From assembly GCA_035294245.1 (NCBI GenBank), contig DATGLG010000040.1, forward strand, positions 1-64,000: a stretch of 64,000 nucleotides of DNA, written 5' to 3'. Position 1 is the first letter of the stretch; each line of letters starts with the position of its first letter. The position numbers were made by a program, and so were the translations under genes. Below are positions 44,309 to 52,976 of this stretch, in pieces. Source of the DNA: DATGLG01 sp035294245 (GTDB taxonomy: Bacteria; Pseudomonadota; Alphaproteobacteria; JACZXZ01). The notes below the pieces were generated by a model. The model did not search any database, had not been told where the DNA came from, and saw only the letters and a list, made by a program, of their open reading frames with translations.

Positions 44309-44797
44309 TCAGCCGCTCGTCCCCCGCGCCGCCTCGAGGAGGGGAATCGCCGTCGTGTACTTGATCTGCTCCATGGCGAAGCTGGAGCTGACATCGGTGA
44401 GGCTCGCCGCCTTGATCAGCTTCTTGTAGACGCGGTCGTAATGGGCGATGTCGGCGACGAGGACCTTGAGCAGGTAATCCACATCGCCGCTCATGCGATA
44501 GAACTCGACGACCTCGGGGATGCGCGCCACACCCTCGGCGAACGCCTTGAGCCATTCCTCGGTATGCTGGTTCGTGCGCACCGCGACGAAGACGGTGACG
44601 CCGAGCCCAAGCCGGGTCGGGTCGAGGAGGGCGACTCGGCTGCGAATCACCCCCTCCTCCTCGAGTCGCTTCACCCGCCGCCAGCAGGCATTGGGCGAGA
44701 GCCGCGCCTCGGCCGCGAGCTCCGCCACCGAGCGCGAGGAGTCGGTCTGGAGGGCATTGAGGATGCGAAGGTCGGTGCTATCGAGTTCTACCGTCAT
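44309..44797 (-). CDS. Lrp/AsnC family transcriptional regulator
   Basis: 162 residues. The N-terminal helix-turn-helix is seen in L-D-S-T-D-L-R-I-L-N-A-L-Q and L-S-P-N-A-C-W-R-R-V-K-R-L-E-E-E-G-V-I. The C-terminal RAM/AsnC ligand domain includes G-D-V-D-Y-L-L-K-V-L-V-A-D. The C-W-R-R recognition helix is the form seen in Lrp subgroups controlling amino acid catabolism. Neighbouring dcyD is a possible target, by inference. It is divergent from the DUF6356-like gene across a repeat-rich 145-bp region that probably holds its operators. Confidence 0.93.
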   Translation of the reverse strand: MTVELDSTDLRILNALQTDSSRSVAELAAEARLSPNACWRRVKRLEEEGVIRSRVALLDPTRLGLGVTVFVAVRTNQHTEEWLKAFAEGVARIPEVVEFYRMSGDVDYLLKVLVADIAHYDRVYKKLIKAASLTDVSSSFAMEQIKYTTAIPLLEAARGTSG

Positions 44798-44799
44798 CT

Positions 44800-44864
44800 T
44801 GCCAGATTTTGGGATATTTTTGCGAAGTTGCCCAAGATACTGCCAGTTTTCGGGAAAAATTTCC
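44800..44864. promoter_or_regulatory. A/T-rich direct and inverted repeats in lrp divergent region
   Basis: Direct repeats TGCCAGATTTTGGGATATTT (from 44800) and TGCCAGTTTTCGGGAAAAAT (from 44841) begin 41 bp apart, about four helical turns. The second contains the inverted repeat GGAAA-aa-TTTCC (44853-44864). Lrp-type proteins bind phased A/T-rich sites, so autoregulation is likely. Confidence 0.55.
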
Positions 44865-44942
44865 AGAAAACCTGGCGTATCATTCCCTTAGCGGTCGACC
44901 TGCGGCGATGACCGCGGCGAAGCGGCGGCGGGAGGCCCTGCG

Positions 44943-45185
44943 ATGTTCGAGAAACTGTTTTTGGCGCATCCGCGCGCGGTCGGCGAAAGCTATGTGGAGC
45001 ATATGGGCATGGCCGCAGGCTTCGGCGCGCGCCTCTTCCTCGCCAGCCTTGCCTGCTTCCTCCACGCCCTGGTGCCCGGGCTTTGCGTCAAGACCGGCAG
45101 CAACGCCATCCGCGAGCTGCACGACCGCATGGTGGTGCACCGCGTCCGCAATCCCGGCGCGGCGGCGCAGCCCCTGCCGCAGTAA
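44943..45185 (+). CDS. Small DUF6356-like protein
   Basis: 80 residues. The pattern L-F-L-A-H-P-R-A-V-G-E-S-Y-x-E-H, a hydrophobic segment (about 26-46) and R-E-L-H-D-R-M match my memory of the DUF6356 family, small alphaproteobacterial membrane-associated proteins of unknown function. It is divergent from the Lrp gene and may be controlled by it. It ends 3 nt before the convergent MarR stop. No catalytic residues are evident. Confidence 0.7.
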   Translation: MFEKLFLAHPRAVGESYVEHMGMAAGFGARLFLASLACFLHALVPGLCVKTGSNAIRELHDRMVVHRVRNPGAAAQPLPQ

Positions 45186-45188
45186 TCC

Positions 45189-45539
45189 TCAGGGCGGCAG
45201 CTCGCGCGCGGCGCGGACGATCCGCTCGCCCAGATCGTTGAGGAAGACCGAGCCCTTGACCGTGCGCTCGACGAGCACGTTGCGACGGTCGGCCTCGTCG
45301 CGCCGGCGCCGCAAGAGACCGAGCTGTCCCAGCCGGTCGAGTGCCCGCGTCACCGCCGGCTTGGAGACCTTGAGCGTCGCTGCGAGGCCGCGCACCGTAT
45401 GGGGTGCCGGATCGAGATAGACGGAGAGCAGCAGCGCAAGCTGGCGCGCCGTGAGATCCGGCCCCTCGTCGCGCACCCCGGCGACGAGGGCTGCATGCCA
45501 GAGCGCGAGCGCCTGGCGGGTGCCGAGCTCGACAGGCAT
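45189..45539 (-). CDS. MarR family transcriptional regulator
   Basis: 116 residues, short for MarR. The winged helix-turn-helix is complete: L-T-A-R-Q-L-A-L-L-L-S-V, the recognition region L-K-V-S-K-P-A-V-T-R-A-L-D-R-L, and the wing D-E-A-D-R-R-N-V-L-V. The dimerisation helices at both ends are shortened. The effector and targets are unknown. It lies 112 nt from the leucyl aminopeptidase stop on the same strand and faces the DUF6356-like gene. Confidence 0.86.
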   Translation of the reverse strand: MPVELGTRQALALWHAALVAGVRDEGPDLTARQLALLLSVYLDPAPHTVRGLAATLKVSKPAVTRALDRLGQLGLLRRRRDEADRRNVLVERTVKGSVFLNDLGERIVRAARELPP

Positions 45540-45651
45540 GGGCTTGGCCTTCGCAAACGTTTCGCGGCCGGATCAATCTAGCGGAGCGGGGCGCGCGAAA
45601 CAAGGACGAGGGCGCCTCTCCGCCGCTGCGGACGGGCCAGGCGATGGGCGC

Positions 45652-47040
45652 TCAATTGCCGCGGCGGGTGCCGAAGCGCGCCGCGAGGGTGCCGTAGAGG
45701 GCGCGGAGGGCAAGGCCCTCGCCGCCTTCGGGGCGACCGGCGCGGCTCTTGAAGTTCCAGGCATAGGTGTCGATATGGGCCCAGGGCGTGCGAGGGCCGA
45801 CGAACTCGGCGAGGAAGAGGGCCGCCGTGATCGAGCCGGCGAAGCTGCTGTCCGGGCTGTTGTTGATGTCGGCGACCTTGCTGTCGAGCATGCGGCGATA
45901 GGGCTTCCACAGGGGCAGGCGCCAAAGCGGGTCGGCGAGAGCCTCGCCCTGGTGCAAGATCTCGCCCGCGAGCGCGTCGTCATTGCTGAAGAGGGCCGGC
46001 AGCTCGGGGCCGAGGGCCACCCGCGCCGCTCCCGTCAGCGTGGCGCAATCGATCAGCATGGCCGGATGCTCGCTCTCCGCCTCGGCCAGGGCATCGGCGA
46101 GGATGAGGCGGCCTTCCGCATCGGTATTGCCGATCTCGACGGTGAGGCCCTTGCGGCTCTTCACCACATCGAGGGGCCGCATGGCGTTGCCGTCGACGCT
46201 GTTCTCGACGGCGGGGATGAGGAGACGCAGGCGCACGGCAAGCCCCGCATCCATCACCATGCCGGCAAGCGCGAGCATGGTGGCGGCGCCGCCCATGTCC
46301 TTCTTCATCATCAGCATGCCGCTCGCGGGCTTGAGGTCGAGGCCGCCCGAGTCGAAGCACACGCCCTTGCCCACCAGGGTCACCTTGGGCGATTTGCGGT
46401 CGCCCCAGCGCAGGTCGATGAGGCGCGGCGCCCGCGGCGAGGCCTTGCCCACCGCGTAGATCAGGGGGTAGTTGCGGGCGAGGAGGGCCTCGCCCTCGAT
46501 CACCTCGATCTCGGCGCCGTGCTTGCGGGCGACCCGCCGCGCCGCCTCGGCGAGCTCCGCCGGGCCCATATCCGAGGCCGGCGTGTTGATGAGGTCGCGG
46601 GCGAGAAAGACGGCATCGGCCGTGCGCACCACGGCTCCTTGGTCGGCCATCTTGGGCCAGGCCAGGGCGGCGAAGCCGCGCGGCGGCTGGCGGTAGCGGT
46701 TGAAGCTGTAGGTGCCGAGGGCCCAGCCCAGGGCCGCCTGGGTCGCCGCAATGCGGGCGAGCGGCGCATCGAGCCGGTAGACTCCCTCGGGCAGGCTCCC
46801 CGGCAGGCCGGCATAGCTCCAGAGATCCTCCTCGCCGATGCCAACAAGGACGCGGGCAAGCCGGCCTTGGCCGCCGGGGACGAGCGACACCTCGCCCGGC
46901 TCCGCCTTGAAGCCCGTGCTCTCGACCCAGGCCCGCCCCGCCTTGCCCGGCCCCGCCAGCCAGCGCGGCAGGGCCGCCTTGCGCAGGGGCGTGATCGGGA
47001 CGGCATTATGGGGGGCTTCGGCGACAAGGCAGCTAAGCAT
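45652..47040 (-). CDS. Leucyl aminopeptidase family M17
   Basis: 462 residues from ATG 47040, preceded by AGAGGA; the frame is open to 47142. The C-terminal catalytic domain has the metal-site Lys225 in G-K-G-V-C-F-D-S-G-G, followed by M-K-K-D-M-G-G-A-A and the M17 signature N-T-D-A-E-G-R-L at 305-312. Further on are L-I-D-C-A-T-L-T-G-A and D-I-N-N-S-P-D. The enzyme removes N-terminal residues from peptides in the cytoplasm using two metals. The N-terminal domain is short, as in PepB-like members. It is divergent from a GST gene. Confidence 0.92.
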   Translation of the reverse strand: MLSCLVAEAPHNAVPITPLRKAALPRWLAGPGKAGRAWVESTGFKAEPGEVSLVPGGQGRLARVLVGIGEEDLWSYAGLPGSLPEGVYRLDAPLARIAATQAALGWALGTYSFNRYRQPPRGFAALAWPKMADQGAVVRTADAVFLARDLINTPASDMGPAELAEAARRVARKHGAEIEVIEGEALLARNYPLIYAVGKASPRAPRLIDLRWGDRKSPKVTLVGKGVCFDSGGLDLKPASGMLMMKKDMGGAATMLALAGMVMDAGLAVRLRLLIPAVENSVDGNAMRPLDVVKSRKGLTVEIGNTDAEGRLILADALAEAESEHPAMLIDCATLTGAARVALGPELPALFSNDDALAGEILHQGEALADPLWRLPLWKPYRRMLDSKVADINNSPDSSFAGSITAALFLAEFVGPRTPWAHIDTYAWNFKSRAGRPEGGEGLALRALYGTLAARFGTRRGN

Positions 47041-47214
47041 GGCATCCTCTGGCAAGGGGGCGTCCGTCGGCGCGGCTAGCATACAGGGAAAGCGAGCCAG
47101 GGAAAGCGGGCGAGGGAAAATCACTTGTATCGTGAATTTCACTCACCCGCTTGCACAGCGCCGCCGCTTGCCCTAGACGGGGGCGCCGGAGGCCATCAAA
47201 GGGGGAGCCGCGAC

Positions 47215-47847
47215 ATGACCGACATCGCCATCGTCCTCGGTGACAAGAGCGTCTCGTCCTGGTCGCTGCGCGGCTGGATCGCCCTCAAGGCCACCGGCGT
47301 CCCCTTCACCGAGATCATGATCCGCCTGCGCCGCGGCGAGGCGACCCGCGCCGATATCCTGCGCCACTCCCCCTCGGGGAAGGTGCCGCTCCTCAAGCAC
47401 AAGGGCACGCTGGTCTGGGAATCCCTCGCCATCTGCGAGTTCCTGGCCGAGACCTATCCCGCGGCCGGGCTGTGGCCCGCCGACCCCGCCGCCCGCGCCC
47501 TGGCGCGCTCGGTGGCGGCGGAGATGCATGCGGGCTTCGCCGCCCTGCGCAGCAACATGCCCATGGACATGCGCGCCTCGCTCCCCGGCCAGGGCATGGC
47601 CGAGGGGGTGCAGGCGGATATCGACCGCATCGCCGCCATCTGGCGCGAATGCCGGGAAAAGCACGGCAAGGACGGGCCTTTCCTCTTCGGGCGCTTCACT
47701 GCGGCGGACGCCATGTATGCGCCGGTGGTGAGCCGCTTCATCACCTATGGCGTCAAGCTCGATCCGATCTGCGCCGCCTATCGCGACGCGATGTGGCAGC
47801 ATTCTGCCATGCAGGAATGGCTCGCCGCCGCCAAGCGCGAGCCCTGA
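47215..47847 (+). CDS. Glutathione S-transferase
   Basis: 210 residues from ATG 47215, preceded by GGGGGAG. The thioredoxin-like N-terminal domain has K-S-V-S-S-W-S-L-R-G-W near the thiol site, cis-Pro in S-G-K-V-P-L-L and the E-S-L-A-I-C glutathione-binding motif. The C-terminal helical domain includes F-L-F-G-R-F-T-A-A-D-A-M-Y. The S-S-W-S-L-R pattern places it in a bacterial branch near zeta-type enzymes, different from the GST at 1536-2132. It converges with the alpha/beta hydrolase gene across 12 nt. The substrate is unknown. Confidence 0.9.
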   Translation: MTDIAIVLGDKSVSSWSLRGWIALKATGVPFTEIMIRLRRGEATRADILRHSPSGKVPLLKHKGTLVWESLAICEFLAETYPAAGLWPADPAARALARSVAAEMHAGFAALRSNMPMDMRASLPGQGMAEGVQADIDRIAAIWRECREKHGKDGPFLFGRFTAADAMYAPVVSRFITYGVKLDPICAAYRDAMWQHSAMQEWLAAAKREP

Positions 47848-47859
47848 CCGCGACTGCCG

Positions 47860-49017
47860 CTAACGCCGATCGCGCAGCGCCAGAAGCTCGTCCGCCGCGC
47901 GCCACAGCCGGAAGCCGTCGGCGAGATCGTCGATCGCCCAGCTCGCATGGGAGAGGTGATCGAGAAGATAGAGATGAGCCCGGCCGGGGCCGAGGGCGTG
48001 GGCCAAGGCGACGCTCTCGCTATAGGGCACGATGGCGTCGTCGCGGCCATGGACGAGGAGCACCTGGGCGCGGAGCGGCGAGAGGTCCTTGGTCGAGAGA
48101 TCGAGGGCCGCGATCTCCGCGCGAATCCGCGGCGGCAGCTCGGCAATCAGGGCGGGCACGCGCTCGGGATCGCGATTGTCGAGGAGCGCCATCACCGCGC
48201 GTCCCTCGGGGCCGAGCTCGCTCTCGAAGGCGGCGACATCGGCGCCGAGATTGGCGAGCTTGAGCCGCGCGATCACCGCAAGCCGCTCGCGGTCGCGGAA
48301 ATCGTCGAGACGGGCGGCATTCGCCAGCACGAAGACCCACTTGCCATAGGCGTTGGGCCGGCCGGGCTGCCAGGGTGCCGCGGGCGCCGGGCGCCAGAAC
48401 CCCGTGGTGAAGAAGGTGATGACCGCCGTGGCGTCGTAATAGCCGCCGAGGGAGAGGACGAAATCGACGTGCTTCACGAGCCGCGGCTCGAGGGCGGCGA
48501 GGAGCGTCGGCCCCACGCCATAGGAGATGGCGGCGAGGCCCAGGGGCTCGCCGTCGCCGACGAGGCTCGCGAGATAGAGGCCGGCGTCGGCCGTCTCGCC
48601 GATATCGGCGCTGCTCACCTGGAGCGCCTTGGGGCCGGGAAGATCGGGAACGAGGACGAGGAAGCCGGCATCGGCGAGATCGCGCGCGAAGGCGACGAGG
48701 CGCGGATCATCCTTCCCCGTCTCGGCGGCTCCGGGGACGAGGAGGAGGGCGGCGCGGCTCCCGCCGCGGCTGCCATAGAGATCGCCGCGATACGTGGCGC
48801 CCCCGGACGGCCAGGCGACGGATTGGGCGACGATCGGCGGGACCTCGTCCCGCGCCAGGCGATAGAGGAGCGCAGCCGCCTCGACGGCGCGCGGCGCCCG
48901 CCCGGAGAGATAGAGCCAGGCGCCGGCAGCGGCGGCGAGAACAATCGCCGCAGCGGCGAGCGCGAGGACGACGCGGATGCGGCGGCGCTGCGCGGCGGGC
49001 GGCGGCGCTGTGGTCAA
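47860..49017 (-). CDS. Membrane-anchored alpha/beta hydrolase
   Basis: 385 residues. A basic N-terminus and one helix (16-37) anchor it, with the catalytic domain probably outside the inner membrane. The hydrolase core resembles dienelactone hydrolases: L-L-L-V-P-G-A (91-97), nucleophile Ser165 in A-I-S-Y-G, acid Asp327 in H-G-R-D-D-A-I-V-P and His357 in H-L-S-H-A-S-W. The substrate is unknown. Its start overlaps the DUF4340 gene by 4 nt, so it is the last member of the GldA-permease-GldG-DUF4340 operon, an unusual addition. Confidence 0.85.
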   Translation of the reverse strand: MTTAPPPAAQRRRIRVVLALAAAAIVLAAAAGAWLYLSGRAPRAVEAAALLYRLARDEVPPIVAQSVAWPSGGATYRGDLYGSRGGSRAALLLVPGAAETGKDDPRLVAFARDLADAGFLVLVPDLPGPKALQVSSADIGETADAGLYLASLVGDGEPLGLAAISYGVGPTLLAALEPRLVKHVDFVLSLGGYYDATAVITFFTTGFWRPAPAAPWQPGRPNAYGKWVFVLANAARLDDFRDRERLAVIARLKLANLGADVAAFESELGPEGRAVMALLDNRDPERVPALIAELPPRIRAEIAALDLSTKDLSPLRAQVLLVHGRDDAIVPYSESVALAHALGPGRAHLYLLDHLSHASWAIDDLADGFRLWRAADELLALRDRR

Positions 49018-50159
49018 GACTTCGGCTTGGACGGCGTCTTGGGCTCGATCAGATCGTCGAACTTCTTCTCGAGCGTGGCGAGGTCGCTCTCCTCGAGGCC
49101 ATAGGCCCAGTCCTGGGTGCGGGCGGTGATGGCCGCGACGTCCTTCTTCACCGCATCGACGCTCTTGAGCGCGGCGCTGCTATCCGCCGCGGCGGCGGCC
49201 GTCGATGTCCCCGCCTTGGCGTTGCCGGACGGCGACGCCGGCTTCGCCGCGGCGGCGGCGGGATCGAAGGACGCCTTGATGCGCGCCCAAGTCTTGCCGT
49301 CCTGCTGATAGAGCGCGAGATCGACCACGAGCCCGTCGAAGCTCTTGTAGTCGAGGGTGCGCAGGAGCTTGGCATCGGGCTTGAGATCCTTGGCCGGCAG
49401 CACGTCGTCGAGGCTGAGGAGCGCGAGCGCCCCGCCGATCGCGTTCACATCATAGGCCGATTTCACCTTGTCGTCCGACGGCACGCCGTCGAGGGTGAAG
49501 TCGCCGCTGCCGGGCTTGTCCTTGTGGACGAGGAAGGGCTTGCCGTCAGCAGGGGTCACCGTCACCTCGCGGACGCGCTCGGGCGCGAGCTGGACGAGCT
49601 CGCGGTCCATCCACTGCTTGACGTCGTCGTTCCGCTCGAGCGTGCCCTGGGCGAGCCAGGATTGCTTGTCGTCCGGCTGGCGCACATAGATCAGCGTGCC
49701 CTGGTTGGTGCTGGCATTGTAGTCGTTCTTGCCGACAATGAGCTTGGCAAGGCTGTTGCCCTGGGCGTCGGCGACCGCGATGAGAGCGGATTTCGCGTCC
49801 TTCTCCTTCGGGTCCTCGACCTGGAGACGCGAATAGAGGGAGGGATCCGCGGTCTTCGCCTCGACCGTCTTGAGCTGGGCAAGGCCGACGAGGGTCTGCT
49901 TCACCACGTCGAATTTCGCGGGGTAGTCGTATTTGTCGGCGACGACCCAGCCCTTGTCGGTGCGCTTCACCGTGAAGCTCTTGCCGCTCGCCTCGACGGT
50001 GATCGAGGCAGCGTCGTTGATCTTCTTGTCGAGGTCGGGGAAGACGAGCTGGCCGCCGCTCGCCTCGGTATAGGCGGGCCCGCGGCTGTTGACGACGACG
50101 GCGGCCACCGCGAAGAAGAGGGTGACGAGCGCCAGGATGGCAAGGGTTCTCGGCTTCAT
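49014..50159 (-). CDS. DUF4340 domain-containing protein
   Basis: 381 residues. A single N-terminal helix (5-24) is followed by a periplasmic beta-rich region with W-V-V-A-D-K-Y-D-Y-P-A and S-R-L-Q-V-E-D-P, characteristic of DUF4340 proteins encoded with GldG. An Ala/Pro/Ser-rich stretch lies around 295-330. The C-terminal part is helical and ends in P-K-T-P-S-K-P-K-S. It starts 11 nt after the GldG-like gene and overlaps the hydrolase gene by 4 nt. It probably forms an extracytoplasmic part of the same ABC complex; the biochemical role is unknown. Confidence 0.82.
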   Translation of the reverse strand: MKPRTLAILALVTLFFAVAAVVVNSRGPAYTEASGGQLVFPDLDKKINDAASITVEASGKSFTVKRTDKGWVVADKYDYPAKFDVVKQTLVGLAQLKTVEAKTADPSLYSRLQVEDPKEKDAKSALIAVADAQGNSLAKLIVGKNDYNASTNQGTLIYVRQPDDKQSWLAQGTLERNDDVKQWMDRELVQLAPERVREVTVTPADGKPFLVHKDKPGSGDFTLDGVPSDDKVKSAYDVNAIGGALALLSLDDVLPAKDLKPDAKLLRTLDYKSFDGLVVDLALYQQDGKTWARIKASFDPAAAAAKPASPSGNAKAGTSTAAAAADSSAALKSVDAVKKDVAAITARTQDWAYGLEESDLATLEKKFDDLIEPKTPSKPKS

Positions 50160-50170
50160 CGGGCTCCCTC

Positions 50171-52192
50171 TTACGCCAAGCCGTGGCGATGACGGCGGCG
50201 GCGCGCGCGCACCAGCGCCACCACGATCGCGACGATGCCGATCAGGATGGGCATGAGCGCGATGTCGACGAATTTGAGCGTGGCCCCAAGGCGCTCGATG
50301 TTCTCGCGCAGCGCCCGCTGCACGTCGCGCAGCGACTTGCGGATCGACACCATCTCGCCGCGGAACTTGTCGATCTCCTTCTGCTGATCGGCGGTGAGGA
50401 TCTGGTGCGAGGCGCCCTCGCCGCCCTCCTTCTGCAAGGAGGCGAGCTTCTTCTGCGCCTCCTTGAGGCGGTCCTGGAGCTCCTGGGCCTTGGCGAGGTA
50501 GCGGGCATCCGCCTCGGCGCGCAGGCGCTGCACGAGGACGAAGGGGCGCTGGGAGAGGCCGCGGCCGCGGAGCCCGATGAGCGCGTCGCTGCCGGCCAGG
50601 TTGTCGAGGGCGTCGATGACGAAGTCGCCATTGCCGGCGGTGGGCTGCACGATCTTCTGGCCGAAGAAGTCCTGGCTGCGCACCCAGTAGCGGTCGGCGA
50701 GCATGTCCGCATCGGCAACGACGATGACGTTGATCGGCTTCACCGACTGCTTGAGCCAGGTGACCGCCGGCTTGGCGGGCTCCGCCTTACCTTCGGCGGG
50801 CTTCTCCGCCGCATTGCCGGCCTTCGCCTGCTCCTGCGCGGACTTGCCCGGCTCGGCCTTCGCCGCCTCGGCCTTTGCGGCCTCGGGCTTCTTCGTCGCC
50901 GGCGGCCCATCGGGGAAGGCCGTCTTCACATTGCCCCGGATGCGCGCCGCGAGGGTGAGCGGGTGGCCGACCGGCTTGTAATTCGCCTCGAGGGCGAGGA
51001 AGTCCGGGAAGAGGCGCAGCTTGTCGGCCGGAATCTCCGTCGCCTGCGCCGTCGTCTGCACCAGCGGCGTGAAGGTGGTGGGCGCCTCCTTGCGCTTCTC
51101 GAGGATGCCGGGAGTCGCCATCAGGAGGCTCGAGATGTCCGTCGTCACCACGTCGTTGTGGTTGACGTCGTTCTGGTCGAGGGAGAGCCAGGCGATGTAG
51201 TCGATCGTCTGGGTGCGGCCGCCGACGGGCGCCGAGACCTGGGTCGCGAGGTTGCGGTCCCCCGCCACCTTGTCGGGCACGAGCTCGAGGCCCCAGGCGT
51301 CGAACAGCCGCTTCAGGTTCGAGCTGGTGGCGCCCGTCATCATCATGGGGCTCGGCCCCATGTCGGATTCGGCGTTGGGATCGACGAAGACGAGGGCGCG
51401 GCCGCCGCCGAGCACGTATTGGTCGATGGCGAACTGCGTCTGGAGCGGCAGGTCCTTCGGATGCACGATCATCAGGACGTCGATGTCCTTGTCGATCTTG
51501 TCGGGATGGGGCCCGAGCTCGCGCACGTCGAATTGCTGGCGCATCTCGTCCATCACCACCCAGGGTGCGGCGTTCTGGGCCCCCATCATGGGATTGCCGT
51601 AGGAGCCGCCGAGCGGCAGCGAGGTGATGAGGCCGATCACCTTCTTCTTCGGATTGGCGAGGCTGGCGACCAGCTTGGTGACGTCGTATTCGAGAAAGCG
51701 CTCGCGATCGGGCTGGAAGAAGGGGATCACCTGCTGATCGTCGGTGCTGTTGGTCCCGACCAGGCCGAAATAGACCTGGTCGCCGCTATCGCCGAGGGGC
51801 ACCCCCTGCAGCCCGAAGCCGACGGCGCGGTCCTCGGCGTCGGAGAAGGGCTCCGGATCGTAGAACTCGAGGCGGATCTTGCCGTCCGCAAGGCTGTTGT
51901 AGCGCTCGAGCAGCTCGCGCACCCGGGCCGCATAGGCGCCATAGCTCGGCACCTCGTCGCCGAGCTTCTTCGAGAAGTAGAAGCGCAGCGTGACGGGCTC
52001 CTTGAGATGGGCGAGCACCGTCTTGGTGCCTTGGGACAAGGTGAAGAGGCCGCCCTGGGTCAGATCGAGGCTGGCGCCGCGGAAGGCGCCGTTCGCGAAG
52101 ATGTTGAGGGCGAAGAAGAGGGCGACGGCGAGAATGAGGCCGAGGATGGCGAGAAGGGTGCGGTCGGCGCGATTGGCGGTCTTGCTCGTCAT
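50171..52192 (-). CDS. GldG-like ABC transporter auxiliary protein
   Basis: 673 residues. Two terminal helices (12-33 and 644-662) bracket a large periplasmic region. The GldG/ABC-type auxiliary domain (40-400) shows L-D-L-T-Q-G-G-L-F-T-L-S, L-R-L-E-F-Y-D-P-E-P-F-S and Y-V-L-G-G-G-R-A-L-V-F-V-D-P. An Ala/Lys/Glu-rich low-complexity insert spans 432-476. A predicted coiled coil occupies about 555-635. In Bacteroidetes GldG works with GldA and GldF in gliding and secretion; in proteobacteria the function is unknown. It follows the permease by 4 nt. Confidence 0.86.
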   Translation of the reverse strand: MTSKTANRADRTLLAILGLILAVALFFALNIFANGAFRGASLDLTQGGLFTLSQGTKTVLAHLKEPVTLRFYFSKKLGDEVPSYGAYAARVRELLERYNSLADGKIRLEFYDPEPFSDAEDRAVGFGLQGVPLGDSGDQVYFGLVGTNSTDDQQVIPFFQPDRERFLEYDVTKLVASLANPKKKVIGLITSLPLGGSYGNPMMGAQNAAPWVVMDEMRQQFDVRELGPHPDKIDKDIDVLMIVHPKDLPLQTQFAIDQYVLGGGRALVFVDPNAESDMGPSPMMMTGATSSNLKRLFDAWGLELVPDKVAGDRNLATQVSAPVGGRTQTIDYIAWLSLDQNDVNHNDVVTTDISSLLMATPGILEKRKEAPTTFTPLVQTTAQATEIPADKLRLFPDFLALEANYKPVGHPLTLAARIRGNVKTAFPDGPPATKKPEAAKAEAAKAEPGKSAQEQAKAGNAAEKPAEGKAEPAKPAVTWLKQSVKPINVIVVADADMLADRYWVRSQDFFGQKIVQPTAGNGDFVIDALDNLAGSDALIGLRGRGLSQRPFVLVQRLRAEADARYLAKAQELQDRLKEAQKKLASLQKEGGEGASHQILTADQQKEIDKFRGEMVSIRKSLRDVQRALRENIERLGATLKFVDIALMPILIGIVAIVVALVRARRRRHRHGLA

Positions 52193-52196
52193 GGGG

Positions 52197-52946
52197 TCAC
52201 GCAGCCTTCTTGAGCTCGACGAGGAGGACGTTGGCGTAGAGGAAGAGCCCCATCACCGAGCCGAGGAAGACGAGGTCGCGCAGCTCGATGACCCCCTTGG
52301 TGATGTTGTTGAAGTGGGTGAGGAAGCTGAACGAGGCGACGGCATCGACCAGCACCTGGGGCAGCCAGGCCTCCGCGAAATTGAGCACCATCGGCGTGCC
52401 GCTCAGGATGAAGAGGAAGCAGACGGCGCAGGCGACCACGAAGGCGATCACCTGGTTCTTGGTCAGCGCCGACATGCAGGCGCCGATGGCGAGAAAGGCG
52501 CCCGCCATGATGAAGCTGCCGACATAGCCCGCGAGGATCACGCCGTTATCGGGATGGCCGAGGACGTTCACCGTGATCCACATCGGGAAGGTGAGGAGAA
52601 GCGCGACGCCGGTGAAGGCCCAGGCGGCGAGGAACTTGCCGATCACCGCCTCGGGCACCGAGACCGGCAGCGTCAGCAGAAGCTCGATCGTGCCACTCTT
52701 CCGCTCCTCGGCCCAGAGACGCATCGAGATCGCCGGGATGAGGAAGAGATAGAGCCAGGGATGGAAGGTGAAGAAGGGCTGAAGGTCGGCCTGGCCGCGA
52801 TCGAAGAAATTGCCGATATAGAAGGTGAGCGCGCCGGCGAGCGCCAGGAACACCACGAGGAACACATAGGCGAGCGGGGTCGTGAAATAGCCGGCGAATT
52901 CGCGCCGGAAGACAACGAGAACCTTGCTCATCCTGTGCCGCTCCAT
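52197..52946 (-). CDS. ABC-2 type permease, GldF-like
   Basis: 249 residues with six hydrophobic helices. The N-terminal F-R-R-E-F-A-G-Y-F-T-T-P-L-A-Y-V-F and the conserved E-E-R-K-S-G-T-I-E-L-L-L-T-L-P-V loop (about 80-95) are typical of ABC-2 permeases of the GldF/CcmB-like kind. It should pair with the ATPase encoded 30 nt upstream. Direction and substrate of transport are unknown. Confidence 0.9.
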   Translation of the reverse strand: MERHRMSKVLVVFRREFAGYFTTPLAYVFLVVFLALAGALTFYIGNFFDRGQADLQPFFTFHPWLYLFLIPAISMRLWAEERKSGTIELLLTLPVSVPEAVIGKFLAAWAFTGVALLLTFPMWITVNVLGHPDNGVILAGYVGSFIMAGAFLAIGACMSALTKNQVIAFVVACAVCFLFILSGTPMVLNFAEAWLPQVLVDAVASFSFLTHFNNITKGVIELRDLVFLGSVMGLFLYANVLLVELKKAA

Positions 52947-52976
52947 TTGCTCCGATCTATCGCCGCCCGCGCCGGA

